Below, in pieces: positions 26,537 to 35,260 of a DNA stretch of 64,000 nt. The notes under the pieces were generated by a model. The model was not told the DNA's origin. It made no database searches and was given only the letters and a program-made list of their open reading frames with translations. Source of the DNA: Paraburkholderia gardini (GTDB lineage Bacteria; Pseudomonadota; Gammaproteobacteria; Burkholderiales; Burkholderiaceae); the NCBI RefSeq assembly GCF_907164575.1, contig NZ_CAJQYY010000011.1, positions 121,076 through 185,075 of the forward strand, written 5' to 3'. The translations under genes were made by a program, and so were the position numbers. How positions within the stretch are numbered: the stretch's first letter is position 1; every line of letters starts with the position of its first letter.

Positions 26537-27169
26537 ATGCGTTCGAATCCAGATACGGCAGTGGCGGAAACGGGCGGCGTCGTTATCGGCGAAGATGGTC
26601 TTGCGCGCCCGGCGTGGGCCGCGGTCGATCCGCTGTTGCAGCGCTATTACGATACCGAGTGGGGCATGCCGGTGCGCGACGAGCGCGGACTCTTCGAGCG
26701 GCTCGCGCTGGAAGGCTTTCAGTCCGGTCTCTCGTGGCTCACGATCCTGCGCAGGCGCGATGCGTTTCGCGCAGCGTTCCGCGACTTCGAACCGGACACG
26801 GTTGCCGCTTTCACGCAGGACGATGTCGAAAGGCTGCTGGCCGACAGCGGCATCATCCGCAATCGTGCGAAGATTCTCGCGACGATCGGCAACGCGGCCG
26901 CAACCGTCGCCCTGCGCGCGGATGGCGGGCTTGCGGATTTCATCTGGTCATTCAAGCCGCGCGCGACACCCGAGCCGCGTACCATCGCCGACATTCCGAC
27001 CACCTCCGATGCCTCCGTTGCGCTGAGCAAGGCGTTGCGCAAGAGAGGTTTCTCATTTGTCGGCCCGACCACGATGCACGCGCTGATGGAAGCGACGGGT
27101 ATCATCGATACCCATTTGCTCGACAGCCATCGCCGCGGCAGTTCCGGCGTCTGGCCACGATCATCCTGA
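26537..27169 (+). CDS. tag: DNA-3-methyladenine glycosylase I (Tag family), zinc-site variant
   Basis: A 210-residue HhH-superfamily base-excision enzyme that removes 3-methyladenine. The fold core is clear: YYDTEWGMPVRDERGLFERL, then LEGFQSGLSWLTILRRRDAF (E59 corresponds to the base-recognition glutamate of E. coli Tag), IRNRAKILATIGNA and FVGPTTMHALMEATGIIDTH. The four zinc-snap ligands of E. coli Tag (Cys, His, His, Cys) appear mostly lost: the N-terminal RCxW is RPAW, the first His is Tyr in RYYDTEWG, and the C-terminal Cys position lies in THLLDSHRRG. Thus it is Tag-like but may be zinc-free. It is 20 bp upstream of the esterase gene. Confidence 0.85.
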   Translation: MRSNPDTAVAETGGVVIGEDGLARPAWAAVDPLLQRYYDTEWGMPVRDERGLFERLALEGFQSGLSWLTILRRRDAFRAAFRDFEPDTVAAFTQDDVERLLADSGIIRNRAKILATIGNAAATVALRADGGLADFIWSFKPRATPEPRTIADIPTTSDASVALSKALRKRGFSFVGPTTMHALMEATGIIDTHLLDSHRRGSSGVWPRSS

Positions 27170-27188
27170 ACCTGCGGAGCGATTCAAC

Positions 27189-27872
27189 ATGACTGGTCTT
27201 TCATCGACGATCGAAATCGAAACCGCGCCGAACCCGGAGTTCGCCGTCATTCTGCTGCACGGCCTTGGCGCCGATGCGAACGACTTCGTTCCGCTCGTCC
27301 CCGAGTTGCGCCTCGCGGGCTTGCCGGCCGTGCGCTTCGTGTTTCCGAACGCGCCCGAGATCGCCGTCACGGCGAACAACGGTTATGTGATGCGGGCGTG
27401 GTACGACATCCTGTCGTTTCAGGGCGTCAACCGGCAGGTCGACGAAGCCGGCATCGAGGCTTCGTGCGCGACGGTGCGCGAACTGATCGCCGCGCAGAAT
27501 GCGCATGGCATTCCGACATCGAAAATTTTCCTCGCCGGATTTTCGCAGGGCGGCGCGATGACGTATTCAGCGGGACTGACACATGACAAATCGCTCGCGG
27601 GGCTGATCGTGATGTCGGGCTATGTGCCTTCGCCCGGTTTCATCGAGCGCCGCTTCGGCGCAGCGAATCGCGACACGCCGGTTTTTGCCGCACACGGTAC
27701 CCACGACGATGTGCTGCCGCTCGCGCTCGGTGAAAAGGGCCGCGACTTCGCGATCGCGCAAGGCTGCAAGGTCGACTGGCACGCATACCTGATGCCGCAT
27801 TCCGTGTGCGCGGAAGAGATCGAAGCGATCCGCGCGTGGCTCGGCGCGCGCATCGCGGCGCTTGCGGCCTGA
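27189..27872 (+). CDS. Carboxylesterase/phospholipase family alpha/beta hydrolase
   Basis: This 227-residue hydrolase belongs to the small carboxylesterase/acyl-protein thioesterase-like family (Abhydrolase_2). The oxyanion region is LLHGLGADANDF, the nucleophile S119 lies in GFSQGG, the acid is D173 or D174 in HGTHDDVLPL, and the histidine is H204 in LMPHSV. Length and motifs match Pseudomonas carboxylesterase II. It is cytoplasmic, as no signal is present. GGAG precedes the ATG at 27189; tag ends 20 bp upstream, so the two are probably co-transcribed. Confidence 0.9.
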   Translation: MTGLSSTIEIETAPNPEFAVILLHGLGADANDFVPLVPELRLAGLPAVRFVFPNAPEIAVTANNGYVMRAWYDILSFQGVNRQVDEAGIEASCATVRELIAAQNAHGIPTSKIFLAGFSQGGAMTYSAGLTHDKSLAGLIVMSGYVPSPGFIERRFGAANRDTPVFAAHGTHDDVLPLALGEKGRDFAIAQGCKVDWHAYLMPHSVCAEEIEAIRAWLGARIAALAA

Positions 27873-27907
27873 GGCGTGCAGCCCGGAGCGTTGCTGCGGG
27901 AACAGCG

Positions 27908-28879
27908 CTAAAGCGTTCCGCAGAGCGTCTTTTCGTAGAGCGACAGCATCGCGGGCGCGTCGACGCGAATGCATACCTTGCATGCCGGCCGGCTGTCCCA
28001 GTCGGGTGCCGGCTCCGGCATGGTCGCTGGCTTCTGGATTGTCATTCCAGTAGCGATGCCATCCGTCAGCACACGCACGGGGCCGCTGCGCGTGGTGTAC
28101 AGATGCGGCGCGAGCACATACGCAACCGCCGATGAATCGTGCACATAGATGCCCGCCAGCTGCGCGCTCTTCCTGTGAAAATCTTCATAATGACGCGACA
28201 CGTCCCACACGAAACGTCCGGCGTCGCCTGCGCGATCGCGGATCGAGGCGAGATACGCCGTCGACATGATGGTGTTCTGCGTCACGTCGAGACCGACGAT
28301 CGTCACTGGCCACGCGGCGCCCAGTACTACATCGGCTGCATCCGGATCGCCCAGGATATTCGCTTCGGCGGCAGGCGTTACGTTGCCGAGGAATCCATCG
28401 GTGCCGAATGCGCCGCCCATGATCACCACCTGCTTCACGAGCGTCGCGATCCGCGGGTCTTCGGCGAGCGCGAGCGCGAGATTCGTCAACGGGCCGACTG
28501 CGATCAGCGTGACCTCGCCGGGTTGCGCGCGCACCGTTTCGATGATGAAGCGATGCGCCGGTCGTGGGTCGAGCGCGCTTCCGGTTTGAGCGTGCGTATC
28601 GGGTCTGATGTTGCCGAGACCGTCGTCGCCGTGAATTGACGCAAGCGGCTCGGGTGCGGCGCGCCTGAGCGGCGCGGCGGCACCGCATGCGACCGGTGTA
28701 CCCGGCGCGAATTTCGCGGCCAGATAGCGCGCGTTGCGTGTCGTGGTTTCGATGGTGCCGTTGCCGAACACGCTCGTCACGCCCAGCAGCGCGATGTCGG
28801 GATGCAGCGCCTGAAAGACGAGCGCCATCGCGTCGTCGACGCCGGGATCGGTGTCGTAGATAACCTTATGCTGGCTCAT
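27908..28879 (-). CDS. Inosine/uridine-preferring nucleoside hydrolase
   Basis: The 323-residue IU-type nucleoside hydrolase cleaves the N-glycosidic bond of ribonucleosides for salvage. The calcium-binding motif DTDPGVDDA lies at residues 9-17, followed by GVTSVFGNGTIETTTRN, the central VVIMGGAFGTDGFLGNVTPA and EANILGDPDAADVVL, and the late VHDSSAVAYV metal/active-site aspartate. The frame opens at 29116, but the ATG at 28879 is the family start and overlaps the end of the cytidine deaminase gene by 4 bp, so the two form a nucleoside salvage operon. Confidence 0.93.
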   Translation of the reverse strand: MSQHKVIYDTDPGVDDAMALVFQALHPDIALLGVTSVFGNGTIETTTRNARYLAAKFAPGTPVACGAAAPLRRAAPEPLASIHGDDGLGNIRPDTHAQTGSALDPRPAHRFIIETVRAQPGEVTLIAVGPLTNLALALAEDPRIATLVKQVVIMGGAFGTDGFLGNVTPAAEANILGDPDAADVVLGAAWPVTIVGLDVTQNTIMSTAYLASIRDRAGDAGRFVWDVSRHYEDFHRKSAQLAGIYVHDSSAVAYVLAPHLYTTRSGPVRVLTDGIATGMTIQKPATMPEPAPDWDSRPACKVCIRVDAPAMLSLYEKTLCGTL

Positions 28880-29265
28880 GGATGGAACGCGTCCGGCAGT
28901 TGTTCGCGCGCGGTGGTGTCGCGGGTCGCGCCGCGCAGGTTGCCCAGACGGATCGGCAGGTCGGGGCCGCCCAGCTCGATGATGACCTGGCGGCACGCGC
29001 CACACGGCGCGATCGGGCCATCGGTATCGCCGATCACGGCAAGCGCCGCGAACTGGTCGCGTTTGTAGCCCGCTGCAATCGCGCTGAAAAACGCGGTACG
29101 TTCCGCGCAGTTGCACAGGCCGTACGACGCGTTCTCGACATTGCAGCCTTCGAACACGTGGCCGTCGCTCGTCAGGAGCGCCGCGCCGACGCTGAACTTC
29201 GAATAGGGGGCATACGCCTTGTCGCGCGCGAAACCCGCGCGTTTCAGCAGTTCTTCCATGGTCAT
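28876..29265 (-). CDS. cdd: Cytidine deaminase
   Basis: This 129-residue homotetrameric-type cytidine deaminase converts cytidine or deoxycytidine to uridine. The zinc and catalytic residues are C53 and E55 in CNCAERTAFF and C88 and C91 in PCGACRQV; FSVGAALL and GCNVENASYG bind the substrate. The ATG at 29265 follows GAGGAG. It is the first gene of a two-gene operon with the nucleoside hydrolase (4-bp overlap), giving deamination then hydrolysis to uracil and ribose. Confidence 0.95.
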   Translation of the reverse strand: MTMEELLKRAGFARDKAYAPYSKFSVGAALLTSDGHVFEGCNVENASYGLCNCAERTAFFSAIAAGYKRDQFAALAVIGDTDGPIAPCGACRQVIIELGGPDLPIRLGNLRGATRDTTAREQLPDAFHP

Positions 29266-29428
29266 ATCCGACTCCTCAGTTGAGCATGATGCACATGCCG
29301 ATGTTTCTGCCAGACCATCTTGAGCACGCCTCCGATGCTAAACCAGTCGGACCCTTACATGCCGCGAGATGCTCGCGGGATATCATAGGGCTCGCCGTAA
29401 GGTATCCGCTCCCGCCCGTAAATACACA

Positions 29429-30133
29429 ATGAATTCCACGACTGAGTCTTTCACGCGCCCGCCGCTGCGCTCGCTGACGCCGCTCGAAGCACGCGTGCTG
29501 GGTGTGCTGCTCGAAAAGCAGCACACCGTTCCGGACACGTATCCGCTTTCGCTGAACGCGCTCACGTCCGGTTGCAACCAGAAAACCGCGCGCAACCCCG
29601 TCATGAACGTCACCGAGGCCGAAGTGCTCACCACGCTCGATAACCTGAAGCGCCTGAGTCTGGTGTCCGAGGGCAGCAGCAGCCGCGTCCCGCGTTTCGA
29701 GCACAACATGGCGCGCGTACTCGGTGTGCCGGGCCAGTCGGCCGCGCTACTGACGACACTGATTTTGCGCGGACCGCAAACGGCCGCTGAATTGCGCCTG
29801 AACAGCGCGCGTCTGCATGGTTTCGCGGATATCTCCTCGGTGGAAGTTTTTCTCGACGAGCTGGCTACCGGCGAACCTGCACGCGTGATCAAACTGCCGC
29901 GCACACCAGGCGAGCGCGAAAGCCGCTGGATGCATCTGTTGTGCGGCGACGTCGCGATGCCGGAGACGTCCGAAGCGGGCGTGCTGGATGAATCCGTGTC
30001 CCCCTCGGCCTTCGAAAGCCTGAAAGCGGAACAGAAGCAGCTTCGCGAAGAACTGGATCAGCTGCGGACGATGGTCGAAAAGATGGCCGCCGAACTGGGC
30101 ATCAGCGTCGATAAGACCGCAAACCAGCCGTAA
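29429..30133 (+). CDS. YceH family protein (DUF480)
   Basis: This 234-residue protein contains two winged-helix-like repeats. Hallmarks are LTPLEARVLGVLLEKQHTVP then DTYPLSLNALTSGCNQKTAR at the N-terminus, and GQSAALLTTLILRGPQTAAE in the second domain; a short coiled coil (KAEQKQLREELDQLRTMVEK) ends it. The family is widespread in Proteobacteria and its role is unknown, although the fold suggests nucleic-acid binding. The ATG at 29429 (MNSTTESF) is preferred over the upstream 29369 start. A terminator follows directly. Confidence 0.88.
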   Translation: MNSTTESFTRPPLRSLTPLEARVLGVLLEKQHTVPDTYPLSLNALTSGCNQKTARNPVMNVTEAEVLTTLDNLKRLSLVSEGSSSRVPRFEHNMARVLGVPGQSAALLTTLILRGPQTAAELRLNSARLHGFADISSVEVFLDELATGEPARVIKLPRTPGERESRWMHLLCGDVAMPETSEAGVLDESVSPSAFESLKAEQKQLREELDQLRTMVEKMAAELGISVDKTANQP

Positions 30134-30157
30134 GCACCCTCGAAAGGGGTGCTTTCA
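30132..30157 (+). terminator. Terminator of the YceH gene
   Basis: AAGCACCC (30132-30139) pairs with GGGTGCTT (30147-30154), and the stem overlaps the stop codon region. It is followed by TTC. Confidence 0.6.
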
Positions 30158-30268
30158 GGTCGCTTTGGCGCGTATTTTCGGGGTGGACCGACCCTGCCGG
30201 CGGCTGCCGGAGCCCGTCATTCGGGACGTCTGGCGGGTCAGACCACCCCATCACGGATTTGCGCAGAC

Positions 30269-30308
30269 GCGCCCGGATGGGTTAGGGTGTCGGTCCGGGC
30301 GCCTTTTT
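30269..30308 (+). terminator. GC-rich hairpin with T-run just upstream of the HU gene
   Basis: GCGCCCGGA (30269-30277) pairs perfectly with TCCGGGCGC (30294-30302), followed by CTTTTTG. It lies only about 40 bp before the HU start codon, so it either insulates the HU gene from upstream reading or acts as an attenuator in its leader. Confidence 0.6.
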
Positions 30309-30346
30309 GCGTGCGCTCGAACCACAATCACCGAACGGGATGAGTA

Positions 30347-30625
30347 ATGAACAAACAGGAACTGATTGATGCCGTCGCAGCAGCGACGGGCGAAAGCAAG
30401 GCAGCGACCGGCAGCACGATCGACGCGATCATCGCAGCAGTGACCTCCGCCGTTGCACAGGGCGACACCGTCCAGCTGATCGGCTTCGGCTCGTTCTCCA
30501 CGGGCGCACGTGCCGCGCGCGTGGGCCGCAACCCGTCGACGGGTGCCGAGATCCAGATCGCCGCCGCGAAAACGGTCAAGTTCGTGGCAGGCAAGTCGTT
30601 CAAGGAAGTCGTGAACGCGTCCTGA
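30347..30625 (+). CDS. hup: HU-family nucleoid-associated DNA-binding protein
   Basis: The 92-residue protein is a standard [62 protein letters not shown] (the beta-arm with the conserved RNP turn) and the C-terminal [14 protein letters not shown] dimers bend and compact DNA without sequence preference. It is a single-gene unit with hairpins on both sides. Confidence 0.95.
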   Translation: MNKQELIDAVAAATGESKAATGSTIDAIIAAVTSAVAQGDTVQLIGFGSFSTGARAARVGRNPSTGAEIQIAAAKTVKFVAGKSFKEVVNAS

Positions 30626-30671
30626 TCGACCGTTCGTGGCGCTGTGTCGCAAGCCAGCGCCAGCTTCTGGC

Positions 30672-30712
30672 TGACCCGTTTTCGCGGGGTTTCCCGCGGA
30701 TAAAACGGGTCA
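30672..30712. terminator. Strong hairpin between hup and the convergent racemase remnant
   Basis: TGACCCGTTTT (30672-30682) pairs with AAAACGGGTCA (30702-30712), and an inner CGCGGG/CCCGCG stem extends it. The T-run in the left arm and its complement make it able to work in both directions. The right arm includes the stop codon of the racemase remnant. Confidence 0.75.
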
Positions 30713-30972
30713 GGCCAGTGCCTGGCTCACCGCGGCCTGCGCATGCAGCGCGGTGGTATCGAAGACGGGCAACGTCATATCTTTCTGCGCGCTCAGCAGC
30801 GCAATTTCCGTGCACCCCAGCATGACGCCCTCGACCCCCTGGGTCTGCAGGCCGTCGATAACGCGTTTGTAAGCTTCGTGCACGATGCCGTGGCACGACG
30901 AATTCAATGCCAAACCGGTCCTGCATGCGGCTGCGAGAGAAGTCCTGCTCCAGTCAGTCCGATGGTCTTCAT
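30710..30972 (-). pseudogene. Aspartate/glutamate racemase remnant with internal deletions
   Basis: The minus strand keeps three separate pieces of an aspartate-racemase-like gene. At 30972 there is the normal start MKTIGLTG. A second frame gives MQDRFGIEFVVP. A third gives CHGIVHEAYKRVIDGLQTQG followed by VEGVMLGCTEIALL (the catalytic cysteine motif GCTE) and VFDTTALHAQAAVSQALA. An intact gene is about 230 codons; here only about 88 codons remain, in different frames. This is a clearly dead gene produced by at least two deletions. Confidence 0.88.
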
Positions 30973-30980
30973 GGCCGTTG

Positions 30981-31307
30981 TCAGTTGAGCCATTTGCGCA
31001 CGTCGCTTTCCCATGCGGGGTCGCCGCAACCCTTGGGATTTTCCGGGCCGAGTACCGTGATATAGCCTCTCGATTTCATGCACGACTCGTACGCACGGAT
31101 CTTCGAGCACTGATTCGTCGCCGCGTTGCGCGAGATCGCCTTGCACTCGGCGATCGAGCGGTCCATCGCGGCGAAGTCGGGGTCGTTCGTGCCGACTGTG
31201 CCGCCTGCCGAAAACTCAACGGGTTGTGCATGGGAGCACGCGGCGAGTGGCAACACCGCTGCCAGTGCACTGGCAGCCAGAAACGACCGGCACGATCTCA
31301 TCTTCAC
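30981..31307 (-). CDS. Small lipoprotein of unknown function
   Basis: The 108-residue protein has a lipoprotein signal: charged MKMRSCRS, hydrophobic FLAASALAAVLPLAA, and a lipobox cysteine in LAAC at about residue 24. The mature part has several cysteines (AECKAISR, NQCSKIRAYESCMKSRGY, KGCGDPAW), suggesting disulfide bonds in the periplasm. No family is recognised. It ends 8 bp before the racemase remnant's start codon on the same strand. Confidence 0.75.
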   Translation of the reverse strand: MKMRSCRSFLAASALAAVLPLAACSHAQPVEFSAGGTVGTNDPDFAAMDRSIAECKAISRNAATNQCSKIRAYESCMKSRGYITVLGPENPKGCGDPAWESDVRKWLN

Positions 31308-31398
31308 CGCTACACCTCTTCGCTCGATTGAAGCCGTGATGATACGCCGGCGTCGGCAACCTGCGCAGCACTGCCAGACACCGGCCGGCGTTGCATCG

Positions 31399-33363
31399 TC
31401 ACGCGTCGAGCCATGCGCAGAGATCGGCGGTGTGCAGTTCGCGTGCGCCGAGTACGAAGCGCGCGTTCGCGGGCGCTGGCGCCGCGACGACGTCCGGACC
31501 GAAATTGAACGCGAACGTCACGTTGCCGCGACGGCGCACGCGCAGGCCTTCAGGCAGCGTGCCGATGGCGATCCCGGCGGCGCGCGCGGCGTCTTCGAGC
31601 AGCGCGCGATGCAGCGCGTGATCGAACCATGCACCCACATAACGCACACGTCCATGCGACACGAGCGCAGGCCAGCCGTCGTCGAAGCTCGCCAGTACCT
31701 CGGTGCTGGCCTCAGGCTGCAGATGCTCGCGCCAGTGAATCGCGTTGCCGTCGACGCCGTGGATCGACGTCGCGGGCGTGAGCGTCGGGCGCAGCGATTC
31801 CGCTTCCAGCACGCGAACCGGCAGCACGGATTGAAGCGGACCGGGCGGCAACGTCAGGGGAATCGAGAACTCCGGCGTTCGCGATCCGCTGCGCGGTCCG
31901 AACACCCATTGCGCCGAGGAGTTTTCAATCGCCCGCACGAGATCGTCCGGCACGACGGCGAGACTCGGCACGACCACCAGCGCGTACTGCGAGAAATCCG
32001 CGTTGCGCGAAACGATATCGACGTCCAGCGACATTTCCCGCAATGCCTGGTAGTAGTCGAATGCGAGCGTCTGATAGTCGAACGTCTTGCCGTGACGCTG
32101 GATCTCGAACATCCATTGCGTCTCGTAGTCGAACACCAGCGCGACCGGTGCGCGCGAAGCGGGCGCGAGGCCCGACAGCACGGAAGACGCCGCGATTTCC
32201 TTCGCCGCCCGCGCGATTTCCAGGCCGCCTGGCGACAGCTGGTTGTCCGGCAGGTTGAGCCCGGAATGCATCTGCTCCTGCGCATACGGACACTGACGCC
32301 AGCGAAAATACGACACCAGTTCCGCGCCGTGTGCGAACGCCTCGTACGCCCACAGTCGCACCATGCCGGGCGCCGGCACCGGATTCCAGGGCGCCCAGTT
32401 CACCGGACCGGCTTCCTGCTCCATGATCCAGAAACGGCCCGCGCCAATCGCGCGATAGCGGTCGTGATCGAATGCGGACACATCGGGGTGTCCCGTGCGT
32501 GCGTAGCGTGCCTTGTCTTCTTCGGGCAGCGCGATGACCTCGGTGCGCGCGAGCGGATAGCTGTCCCATGCGGCGACGTCGATGGCACCGTTCTCCACGA
32601 AACGGTAGTGATCGAAAGTCGTGAAGAAGCCCATGAAGTTGTGCAGTACGTCCGCGCCGGGTGCGAACTCGCGCAGCACGTCGGCCTGCTCGCGATGAAA
32701 GCTCGCGACTTCATCCGACATGAAGCGGCGAAAGTCGAGCAGGTGGATGGGATTCGCATCGGTGGGCGTGAGGTTCGGCAGTTCGATGGTGTCGAACGAC
32801 GGGTACTCCATGCTCCAGAACACGTTGCCCCATGCGCGGTTTAGCGCGTCGACGGTTTCGTAGCGGCGCGCGAGCCAGGTTCTGAAACGCGTCAGCGCAG
32901 CCGTCGAGTAGCTCGGTATCGTGTCGTGGCAGCCGAGTTCGTTGTCGGTCTGCCACGCGATAACCGACGGATGCTTTCCATAGCGCTGCGCCATGGCCGT
33001 GACGATACGCACGCACTCCTCGCGATAGCGTTCGCTCGATACGTCGTAATGACGGCGCGAACCGAAGTTCCAGCGCGTGCCATCCGCGCGCACGGGCAGG
33101 ATGTCGGGATACGTGTCCACCAGCCACCTGGGCGGCGACGCGGTCGGCGTGCCGAGAACGATCTTCAGACCGGCATCGGCCAGCGTCGAGACCGCTTCGT
33201 CGAGCCATGCCCAGTCATATTCATGGGCGCGCGGTTCCATGCGGCTCCACGCGAATTCGGCGATACGTACGTGCGAAATGCCGAGTTCGACCATCCGCTT
33301 CGCGTCGTCGGCCCACATCGATTGCGGCCATTGTTCCGGGTAATAGCAGACACCTAGCTGCAT
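31399..33363 (-). CDS. Beta-galactosidase, glycoside hydrolase family 42
   Basis: The 654-residue enzyme hydrolyses terminal beta-galactosides. The GH42 TIM barrel shows LGVCYYPEQWP at the start, the acid/base E142 in WQTDNELGCHD, and the nucleophile E315 in RFWIMEQEAGPVNW. A trimerisation domain follows (about residues 390-590) with a C-terminal beta domain. No signal peptide is present, so it acts in the cytoplasm on imported galactosides. The ATG at 33363 (MQLGVCYYPE) is preferred over the upstream one at 33408. It is the last gene of the ABC-transporter operon, 28 bp after the second permease. Confidence 0.95.
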   Translation of the reverse strand: MQLGVCYYPEQWPQSMWADDAKRMVELGISHVRIAEFAWSRMEPRAHEYDWAWLDEAVSTLADAGLKIVLGTPTASPPRWLVDTYPDILPVRADGTRWNFGSRRHYDVSSERYREECVRIVTAMAQRYGKHPSVIAWQTDNELGCHDTIPSYSTAALTRFRTWLARRYETVDALNRAWGNVFWSMEYPSFDTIELPNLTPTDANPIHLLDFRRFMSDEVASFHREQADVLREFAPGADVLHNFMGFFTTFDHYRFVENGAIDVAAWDSYPLARTEVIALPEEDKARYARTGHPDVSAFDHDRYRAIGAGRFWIMEQEAGPVNWAPWNPVPAPGMVRLWAYEAFAHGAELVSYFRWRQCPYAQEQMHSGLNLPDNQLSPGGLEIARAAKEIAASSVLSGLAPASRAPVALVFDYETQWMFEIQRHGKTFDYQTLAFDYYQALREMSLDVDIVSRNADFSQYALVVVPSLAVVPDDLVRAIENSSAQWVFGPRSGSRTPEFSIPLTLPPGPLQSVLPVRVLEAESLRPTLTPATSIHGVDGNAIHWREHLQPEASTEVLASFDDGWPALVSHGRVRYVGAWFDHALHRALLEDAARAAGIAIGTLPEGLRVRRRGNVTFAFNFGPDVVAAPAPANARFVLGARELHTADLCAWLDA

Positions 33364-33391
33364 CAGGATTCTCTCTGGTAAAAGTAACGGG

Positions 33392-34243
33392 TCAGCCTTT
33401 GCTTGCACCGAACGTCAGGCCGGCAACGAAATGTTTTTGCATCGCAAAGAACATCAGCACGGAGGGCATCGCGGCCAGTACGGACCCCGCCGCGACGAGA
33501 TTCCACGCGGTCGTCCACTGGCCCTTGAGCGCGGCGACGCCGACGGTGATCGGCGCGGCCTCGTCACCCTGCGTGAGACAGAGCGCCCAGAAGTAGTCGT
33601 TCCAGACGAACGTGAAGACGAGAATGCCGAGCGCGGCGAGAGCAGGGCGAATCAGCGGCAGGACGATGCGCGCATAGACCGTCCATTCGCTCGCGCCTTC
33701 CACGCGGGCGGCTTCGATCAGCTCGAACGGCAACTGCTTGATGAAGTTGCGCAGGAATAACGTGCAAAACCCGGTCTGAAACGCGATGTGAAAGATCACG
33801 AGCGCCCACACGGTGTTGTACAGGCCAACCTTGAGCGCCATGTCGCGCACGGGGATCATCAGGATCTGCACGGGCACGAAGTTGCCCGCGACGAACGCGA
33901 ACAGCACGGCCGTGTTGCCGCGAAAGCGATACGTCGCCAGCGCGAACCCCGCCATCGAGGCCAGCAGCATTGCGCCGAGCACCGAAGGCACCGTGATCAG
34001 CACGCTGTTCGCGAAGTAGTGCAGCATCGGCGTCTGCGTGAGCGCCGCGCTGTAGTTGTCCCACAGCGCGAAGTGTTTCGGCCAGGTCCAGTAATCGCCT
34101 CGCGAAAGCTCTTCGGACGAGCGTATCGACGTCACGAGAACGGCCAGCATCGGCAGCAGCCAGACAAGGAGCGCGAGCGGCAGCGAGGCCTTGTATAACG
34201 CGCGGTTGAGCGGTTTCCAGCGTTCGACAGGAAGCGGATACAT
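33392..34243 (-). CDS. Carbohydrate ABC transporter permease 2 (MalG/LacG type)
   Basis: This 283-residue, six-helix CUT1-family permease carries the EAA loop that contacts the ATPase: ELIEAARVEGASEWTVYARI followed by VLPLIRPALAALGILVF. The N-terminal LPLALLVWLLPMLAVLVTSI is the first helix. It pairs with the upstream MalF-type permease, 18 bp away. GGAG precedes the ATG at 34243. Confidence 0.93.
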   Translation of the reverse strand: MYPLPVERWKPLNRALYKASLPLALLVWLLPMLAVLVTSIRSSEELSRGDYWTWPKHFALWDNYSAALTQTPMLHYFANSVLITVPSVLGAMLLASMAGFALATYRFRGNTAVLFAFVAGNFVPVQILMIPVRDMALKVGLYNTVWALVIFHIAFQTGFCTLFLRNFIKQLPFELIEAARVEGASEWTVYARIVLPLIRPALAALGILVFTFVWNDYFWALCLTQGDEAAPITVGVAALKGQWTTAWNLVAAGSVLAAMPSVLMFFAMQKHFVAGLTFGASKG

Positions 34244-34261
34244 AAGGGCAGACTCCGTGAA

Positions 34262-35167
34262 TCAGCGTTCTTCGCGCAGCATCCGGCGCAGGTGGAACAC
34301 GATGTAGACGAGCATGATCGCGAACAGCACGACCGCGATCGAAGCCGAATAGCCTTCGCGGTAGTACTTGATCGCCTGGTCGTACATGTAATAGGCGAGC
34401 ACGGTGGAGCTGTCGAACGGACCGCCGCCGCTCATCACCGAAATCAGGTCGAAGCTGCGCAGCGCGCCGATCACGGTCAGCACGACGGCCATGAACGTCG
34501 CGGGTCGCAGTTGCGGCAGGATCACGTGCCACAGAAGCCGCACGCCTTTCGCGCCTTCCATGCGCGCGGCCTCGACGACTTCCGGATTGATGGCGGTCAG
34601 CCCCGTGAGATACAGCACCATGCAATAGGGCGTTTGCGGCCACAGTGCGGCGAAGACGATGCCGAACGTGACGGTGTGCGGATCGCCCAGCACGGGAATG
34701 CCGTGTCCGACGATGAGCTTGAGGAGACCGAACGTCGGATCGTAGAACCAGCTGAACACGAGCCCGACCACGACACCCGAGAGCACGAACGGCGCGAAGA
34801 ACAGCGACTTCACGATTCGCATGCCCCTGATCTGCTGGTTCAGATACAGCGCGAACACGAGCCCGAGCGGCGGCGCGAGCAGGAAGACGGCAAGCCAGAT
34901 CAGGTTGTTCTTCAGCGCGACGTAGAACACGTCGGCATGAAACAGTTCGATGTAGTTCGCGAAGCCGACGAAGACCTTCGGCGTCATGCCATCCCAGTCG
35001 TAAAAACTGAGCCCGATGCTGTCGATGATGGGCCAGATCACGCACAGGCTGAAGAGCGCACAGGCGGGCAGCAAAAAGAAAAACGCTGCGCGGTGCTGGC
35101 GTTTCAAGGTTGCGGGCGTGCGCCGGCCCCGAGCCGTCGCCAGCGGGCGGGCTGCTGAATCAGACAT
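34262..35167 (-). CDS. Carbohydrate ABC transporter permease 1 (MalF/LacF type)
   Basis: The 301-residue CUT1 permease has six helices and the EAA loop EVVEAARMEGAKGVRLLWHV followed by ILPQLRP. The start at 35167 (MSDSAARPLATARGRRTPAT) has GAGG upstream and gives a normal length; the frame extends to 35239. It forms the membrane heterodimer with the gene immediately downstream. Confidence 0.93.
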   Translation of the reverse strand: MSDSAARPLATARGRRTPATLKRQHRAAFFFLLPACALFSLCVIWPIIDSIGLSFYDWDGMTPKVFVGFANYIELFHADVFYVALKNNLIWLAVFLLAPPLGLVFALYLNQQIRGMRIVKSLFFAPFVLSGVVVGLVFSWFYDPTFGLLKLIVGHGIPVLGDPHTVTFGIVFAALWPQTPYCMVLYLTGLTAINPEVVEAARMEGAKGVRLLWHVILPQLRPATFMAVVLTVIGALRSFDLISVMSGGGPFDSSTVLAYYMYDQAIKYYREGYSASIAVVLFAIMLVYIVFHLRRMLREER

Positions 35168-35260
35168 TCGAGTGGCCTCGTAAAGTCCGCGGGAAATGCG
35201 GATGAGCCTTGAGTCCACGCCCCGATGCATTCGCCGCATCGAGGCGCCTGTACAGAGACG

